A stretch of 64,000 nt of DNA from Sitta carolinensis (lineage: Eukaryota; Chordata; Aves; Passeriformes; Sittidae). Below the pieces are notes generated by a model. The model did not search any database. It had not been told where the DNA came from and saw only the letters and a list, made by a program, of their open reading frames with translations. This document shows, one piece after another, positions 58,003 to 64,000 of this stretch (positions within the stretch are counted from its first letter, which is position 1; every line of letters begins with the position of its first letter). The DNA lies in assembly GCA_032173965.1 (NCBI GenBank), contig CM063295.1:3906001-3970000 (forward strand), in the 5' to 3' direction. The position numbers and the translations under genes are program-made.

Positions 58003-61000
58003 CCACCTTTAAGGCCTGTGAGCCTTTAAATACCAATTATTTTCCATTCAAATGTTTATGGAGCAGATGCCTGATATCCATGAATATTCCTGTTGTATTT
58101 GTCCAGGTTCTGTCCTGTGAAAATCTGGGATATTTCATGCAGGGACAGGAGGAGTCCATTGCTAGACTGAACCTCAGTTGTCAGCACGGCCCCAAGTACC
58201 AGCCTGAAGTGACAATGCTTTCTCCTACACATCAAACAAATCTGCATTAGGGAAGAAATTAATCACATTAATGTTGCTTCATGCATTAAAATCGCAGGAT
58301 TTTATTGGAAATGACAAAAATCAACTATGATATACAGGGCTACAGAAGGGGGAGAAATCTAACTTGCTAGAAAATACAATCAAGGATGATTGAGATATAA
58401 ATATGTGATTAGGGAGACAGTTGTGTATGTGTACACATGTGGATGTTCATGTATAAATACATCTATATGTGCTAACTTAAAAGACATCCAGGTTTTTCTG
58501 TTTCAGAAACAAACAAAACATCAGCTTCTCTACTTTTATAAAAAGGAGACTGACATCTTTAGGGAACTGAAAAACACTCTCTTTTTCATGGGTCAGAAAA
58601 ATTGCTTCCCAACAATTAAATAGAGTCATTAATTTTGTTGTTTCTAGAAGTTCCTGTTCACTTGATGATCATGAGAGGCAGGGTTAAGGATGCCCACAGA
58701 CAGTCTCTCCACTGCTGCATTTTTAAAAATGTGTCAGGGCTGAATTGTTTGAAATTTTGCTCAAGAGGAAAAACACTACCAGTGGGATGATCAGCAAGTG
58801 AAATGATTCCAACCGCAGGCCCTACCTGTCTTTGCAAGTTTCTGCCCTGGGTCCCTCCTTCCAGCAGGCAGGCAGGAGCCTTGGCATGTAGTGTTAGATG
58901 TGGGGAATGCCTTGGCTGCTGCAGGTGGTGCAGCTGTGCATGCAGTGGAGCTTTCTGAGGTCGGGGAGCTGGGCAGCACAGCCTGAGCACTGCTGGCATC
59001 CCAGGAACCAACTCACACCAGCACAGCCTGCACCTCCTTCCCTTTCCTGCTCCCTCTGCAATGGATGCAACGAGACAAGGAGCCAACTTTTCCCTGTTTT
59101 TTGTCAGCCACGTTCTGCATTGGTCACTGTTTTGGAGCTCACCACCCGTGTGCCCCTTGTTTGGGAGCACTGCTGAGCACCACTTGCTGAAATGAGTACA
59201 GGACCTGTGCCAGTAAATCCCATCCAGATGTTTCAAAACCTTTTTCAGAATCGTTCCTTCAGTTTAACCAAATCTGTTTTTTTTTAATTGGCAAAGCAAT
59301 TTTTTATTCTCAATGAAAGTGAAAACAATTCTCTTTGTTTATTCAAAGAATGGCAAACAGATGTTTCACTTATTTTGACAGCTCTGATACACAGGGTGTG
59401 ACCTTAGCCAAAGATGGATATTAAAACATCAGCCAGTATTACAGAAGTAACTAGGGTGAAAGAGAGATCCTTTTTTAAAATAAATTAGTATGAAGAATAA
59501 GACATGTATTAGGAACTTCATCATTGTTCTGCAACAGAAGGCATGTGAGCACAGAGAGAGAAATAACTTGAGAGGAGAATAACTTCTGAATTTTGTGAGT
59601 TTTGTTTATTGGTTCCATGGTTGGGTATAGTTTTAGATTTATCAAAGGAAAGCCATAGGAAGACCACTAAATCAGAGACTTAATTGCACTTTGTTCCTCT
59701 GTCAGCTTTTGGGGAGCCAGGTGCTCTGTGGTGTGAGCAATGCTCAATGTACTCATTAGCAAGACAGCTGAGGGGAGCATCCCAGGGAGTTGCTCCTGGC
59801 CTGCAGCCCCCACCAAGACCTGCAGCCCAAGCTCTGTGGATCCTTAGGTATTTTACACTTTATTTTACCTTAGAACAGGCCCTAGCCTTTCCTGTTTACT
59901 GCCACGCTCTGTTACTCTAATGCATGAAGGCAACTGCTTTGCTCTGGGAGGACTGATGAAAATTTTCATCATAAAAGCAGCCTCTGAGGTTCTGGTTTAA
60001 TTTATCCTGAGAAACTCTACAGAGAAATCTAATAGGTAGTGAAGAAAAAAAAAAACAAACAAAAAAACCCAACCAGTTATTGTGTGCTCTGTAATGTACT
60101 GTGTGCTGGGGAAAAGAGTGAGAAATCTTGTACTGTTCAGCTGTTTGGCTACTTGAAAAAATATGAGGAAAGAGAAAACAAGGTAGACAACTGAATCTGT
60201 AATTCCTTGAGATAAGAGACTCCCATATTGTTCTGTATTTTTGTCAGCATACATCCTCAGATTTAGTCACTTTATTTCTACTGAAACAATTTCTGCAGCG
60301 CCAAAAAGTCGCATTAGGCTCCTGGGCATTGGTAAGCTGATTTGTGGGGTAAAAATCAACACCAGACTGGACTATTCAGTTGAATGACAGGTTGCCAAAC
60401 CCTTACCAGGTCAGGGTTTCCTCAGCCACTGCCCTCTCCAGCTGCACTGTGGAGGGAACATCCCTGTGACCATGCCCAGGATACAAGGAGAAGATCATTG
60501 CCAGCCTGCTGGGGAAATGCTGCACAGCTCATCACCTGCACAGCTGCTTGCAGTGGGATTCCAGGGGGAATGGAATGGACTTCCATGATGAGTTCTGGTA
60601 CTAGGACAATTTATTGCTGAAGTTTAGAATGTACTGATAAAAAAAAAAAAAAAAAAAGGGAGCTGTGTTTGGATCAAATTCACATTTGATCTGGAGGGGG
60701 AAGTCTTTTTGTGAATTTGTGTTGACATCTCCCCAAGGGACAGGAAATGCTTGAACAGCTGATCGAGGTGAATGCAGAGAATTTATCTGTGTCTTTCAGT
60801 TTCCCTGTCTCTGCATTTGCCTTTGTTTATTGTCTTTAGTTACTTACCAGTACAATCCTCTTGCTTTGGAATAGCAATGATCTCCAGGTAAGTCCTGAAA
60901 AGCCCATATTTGCTACACTTGGTTACAATTAAGGATGCACTCAGATTTTCAGGTGTGCAGTGACTCTGATTTCCTCTATGCAGGCAGACTCCTACAGAGC

Positions 61001-61968
61001 TGAAATACTTTCTGCACTAGGACTGCAAAGGCAGGATAATTCAAAGTAAGGTAAATGTAGTGTTAAGCTTCTGACATACAGAATTTAAGTAAATCCCAGG
61101 TTTACTTCATTTTTTGATGCCTGTGAGCTGTGACCTATCATATGCTCCTAAATTTCGGGGGTTTGGTATTGCTTCAGTGATAAATTATCAATTATAGGTG
61201 TTTTTCCATTCTTTTGTCACTGGCAGGACACGCTAAATATGATACCTTGCTCTTGGTAGATTTACACCTTCATATAAAAAAAAAAAATGCCACTGAATAT
61301 AGCTACAAAACCTGACTGACTGATTCCACAGGTGAAATAAAAACTCACTTGTATGCTGTGGCCTGTCAGAAGCATGTGGTAAGCAGACTGGAAAATATGA
61401 TATTCCTCTCTAGTGTCTTTCTCTAAGGAAGATTTCATGTGTAACTTAGAGGAAAAAAAAACAAAAACCCAAGCAGGAAATATTTTTTTTTTTAATTCAA
61501 ATTTTATTTGAATGAACAAATAACCCAGTGTGAGTATGGTAATCAGGATGTAGGTGTCTTTTTAAACTCTAAATTATAAAGATTTGTTCTTACTTTCTTA
61601 GGTATCACTGGGTAATTTATCCAGTAGTATTTCTCTCACTATTAAATGTCCAGGAGAAAGCAGGGTCAGTATTTTCAAATAGTTTCTAGTAGCATGAGCC
61701 TTGCAGTTCTGGGATACTCACTTTCACAGGTGTGGCCATATATTGAATACATTCCATTTAATTTTGAAGCATTATTCACTGTTTTTAACTTAGTGATAAC
61801 AGTTAATGTCTGTAACCTCTGGTTTGGTTTCAAACAATTTTCTGAATGCAGATTAATGGAACTTAATTAGCAAGTGAAAAACTGTGTTTTCATTAATTTG
61901 TGGGTAATACTGGCTAACAGATGATAAGTGTTTGTCCTGTATTAAGTTAAGCTGCTGTTTTGTTGTGG
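58003..61968. other. Unique non-coding DNA
   Basis: No gene recognised. A GC-richer segment at 58790-59210 contains overlapping frames on both strands (192 codons minus, 92 plus) without recognisable domains. A 19-nt A run lies at 60639-60657, and A- and T-rich runs lie at about 60041-60068. Confidence 0.45.
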
Positions 61969-62038
61969 GTTGGTTTTTTTTGTTTTGTTTTTTTTGGTGT
62001 TTTTTTTTTTGTTTGTTTGTTTGTTTTTTTTTCTTTTG
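61969..62038 (+). repeat. T-rich GTTTT/GTTTG simple repeat
   Basis: About 70 nt of T with G spacers, including GTTTGTTTGTTTGTTTT. Confidence 0.93.
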
Positions 62039-63551
62039 GAATCATTCAGAAATTCAGTCTTGCACTGACAAGAAGACAGAGAGGTGAAACTCAGGTTTTC
62101 ATCATACATATTATATTGTCTGCAGGATGTTTGGCTCCACAAGCAGGCCAAAGGGATGATTTCTGGGACTGCCTGTGTCCCCAAGACAGGAGGTTCTCAC
62201 TGAAGGTGACCAGGAAAAAGCACTCAGGCTCTCCCTCATTAGCTACAGACATTCACCTTTTGAAATATTGGCTTCAGCACCAAGGCTGGCTCCTGAATTT
62301 CACATGCCAGGGACACTGAGGACTGGCCACTTTGGCAAAAAGATGAAGTTTAGAGTGTCAATAAGGACTGCTGTGAAATCTAACAAAGCCTTTTAGACTG
62401 TGGGAGCCATTCCAGGTCGTTCACATTACCACAGATTCCTTCTTGGGTAGGCTGTGGAGCAAAAAAGCTTTGAGGTAAGGATAATTTCTGTGTTAAATGC
62501 ACACTGCTAGCTAGATTTAATTACATCAGATAAAAGATGACTAAATTTCCCTCTAGTAATTAATATGCATGTCTAGAGCAGTTTACATCTTGCATAAAGC
62601 AGCAGTGCCTATAGTCCAAAACCATAACAGTTGATAGTTATTTCAACTGACCAGCAATGCAGACAAATGCATAAAAATGGGAATGGAAAGAAAGTATGAA
62701 AATAAAGAGCATTCTGTGAAGAGAAAAATATAGCACAATATTCAATTCTCCCCTTGCAGAATTATCTTTTCCCACTGACCATGGTAACTCACATTTGGAA
62801 TAGAAATTGAGGTCTGCAGTTCTGGGTTTGGAATCTAGTGTGTATGAGGGCTTTGTGTTTGTTTGTGAGGCTTGTTTGTTGGTTGCTTTTGTGTTGTTTT
62901 GTTGTTGTTTTTTATTTTGTTTTTTTACCAATTCAGGTATAGAATTCTTTCTTGACTTTTTGCCAGCGCCTGTTACACTTTTATGGGTTTCAAAGTCATC
63001 AAGGCTAAGAAACAGCAATTTTGTACTGATTGCAGTTTTAGATTTTTCACTGTAATAGGCAACCAGCACTGCAAAATCTGGAATCGTGATGAAGCCAGAG
63101 AAAAATCAGTAATTTTTTAATCACATGTAATTCAGTAACCAAACTAATGCTATCACTGCATGAATATGTTACAGTATCACCAGGTTAATTAACAAGAGGG
63201 AAGTGAAATCCACACTACATTAATTAATTACTCTGACAGGTTACTATAAAGAATTAACAAAAGACATTTGAAATAGGAATGCTATAGAAACATCACCTTA
63301 CTGTTGCTGTTACCCTATTTACAGATGTGTGTCCAAGGATGCTACATCACACACAATGTGGATAAAAGTTGTTCTCTGTGGCAATATAAGAAGTAATATA
63401 ATTTAATTAGTCTTTTGACTTGTGCTGTGCTCTGTTTGAGTGACTGGGGAGCATTGCATTCTTGATCAGAGTGATCACATCACTGCAGTGGTAAAACAGC
63501 TGTAAAATTAACTTGTCTACACCTGCTCTTATTAAGTGTCTAAATTTTTTG

Positions 63552-63552
<1 letters not shown>
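62039..63552. other. Unique non-coding DNA
   Basis: AT-rich. The frame at 62638-63069 (-, 143 codons) contains a Gln/Asn/Lys-rich stretch encoded by a T/G-rich run and has no recognisable similarity. Confidence 0.45.

Positions 63553-63596
<44 letters not shown>
63553..63596 (+). repeat. Poly-T tract, 44 nt
   Basis: Pure T run after 'ttttttgc', ending at 'ggcaaaatcc'. A short minus-strand frame starting here reads the tract as a lysine run and is not a gene. Confidence 0.95.
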
Positions 63597-63597
<1 letters not shown>

Positions 63598-64000
63598 GCA
63601 AAATCCAGAGTTAGGTACCCTGCATGCATTGAGCAATGCATAATCACAACTATGGTGCTCAGAACACACAAAAATGGATGTGCTGAACAGTGTCAGCTGT
63701 GTTTCATTTCAGTGTACATAAGTGTCCCAAGCCCTACCCCTGTAGCTTGGAGAGGAATTAGGAACGTTTGATGTCTGTGGTAAACTCAGAACTAAAGATG
63801 TGGGATGAAGCCTTTATGTAGTCTTTTAAAAATATGAGCAGTGCTTGTTGTTTTTGAGGTATAGCCAAGGATTCCAAGGTAGGAATCCAGAGATGCCTCT
63901 CTCTGCCTTGCACTGTGGTTTTGAGATGTCTCTTCTTTAAGAGATCATGCAGAGCAGCCCACAGGTTTTCTTTTGAGAGGTAGGGGACAAGGTTTATAAC
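63597..64000. other. Unique non-coding DNA
   Basis: Nothing recognised up to the window end. Confidence 0.5.

Noticed and set aside
58658..59236. 192-codon minus-strand frame
   Set aside because: It lies in a GC-richer patch with overlapping frames on the other strand and has no family resemblance. Probably composition-driven.
1..64000. tRNA, rRNA, snRNA or microRNA genes
   Set aside because: I looked for tRNA-like boxes, snRNA starts and long imperfect hairpins and saw none convincing. A covariance-model search would be needed to be sure.

Overview
This window looks like avian nuclear DNA, most likely from a songbird. The evidence is fragments of CR1 LINEs with the typical avian 3' tail (890-1088, 15471-15524, 28215-28305), several ERV-type LTR candidates, A/T-rich unique sequence with few CpGs, and no mammalian-type SINEs. 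Species and chromosome cannot be read from the sequence. No multi-exon protein-coding gene can be recognised, so the window is best read as intergenic or deep-intronic sequence. Almost all open frames are short and of chance type. The very long ones (up to 746 codons) come from two tandem arrays whose repeat units lack stop codons in every frame.

Layout. Positions 1-16 kb are mostly unique AT-rich DNA with CR1 scraps, an LTR-like element (5877-6209) and long T tracts. Positions 16.3-18.2 kb are a large G-rich minisatellite with a 20-bp unit. Positions 20.73-22.59 kb are a minus-strand LTR whose U3 region has been inflated by about 50 copies of a 30-bp unit. Positions 22.6-30.9 kb are unique AT-rich DNA with one CR1 fragment. 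Positions 30.9-35.5 kb are the most repeat-dense and accessory-looking part. They hold a 434-bp element with 93-bp inverted ends, a minus-strand LTR with a PBS-like leader, and an unrecognised 177-codon minus-strand reading frame in CpG-richer DNA. Positions 40.4-42.1 kb hold octamer motifs, a TATA-like box, locally raised CpG and a possible first exon with an ATG triplet followed by a good splice donor. This is the best candidate for a host promoter. Positions 42-64 kb are again mostly unique AT-rich DNA, with one LTR-like GC-rich element ending at 52690 and several homopolymer T tracts.

The most interesting structures are the minisatellite grown inside an LTR, the G-rich 20-bp array with G-quadruplex potential and an 87-bp internal block duplication, the long-inverted-repeat element whose ends resemble the start of another LTR-like element in the same window, and the candidate promoter/first exon near 41.2-41.8 kb. 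Repeat calls rest on recognition by eye without database comparison, so boundaries are approximate unless stated.
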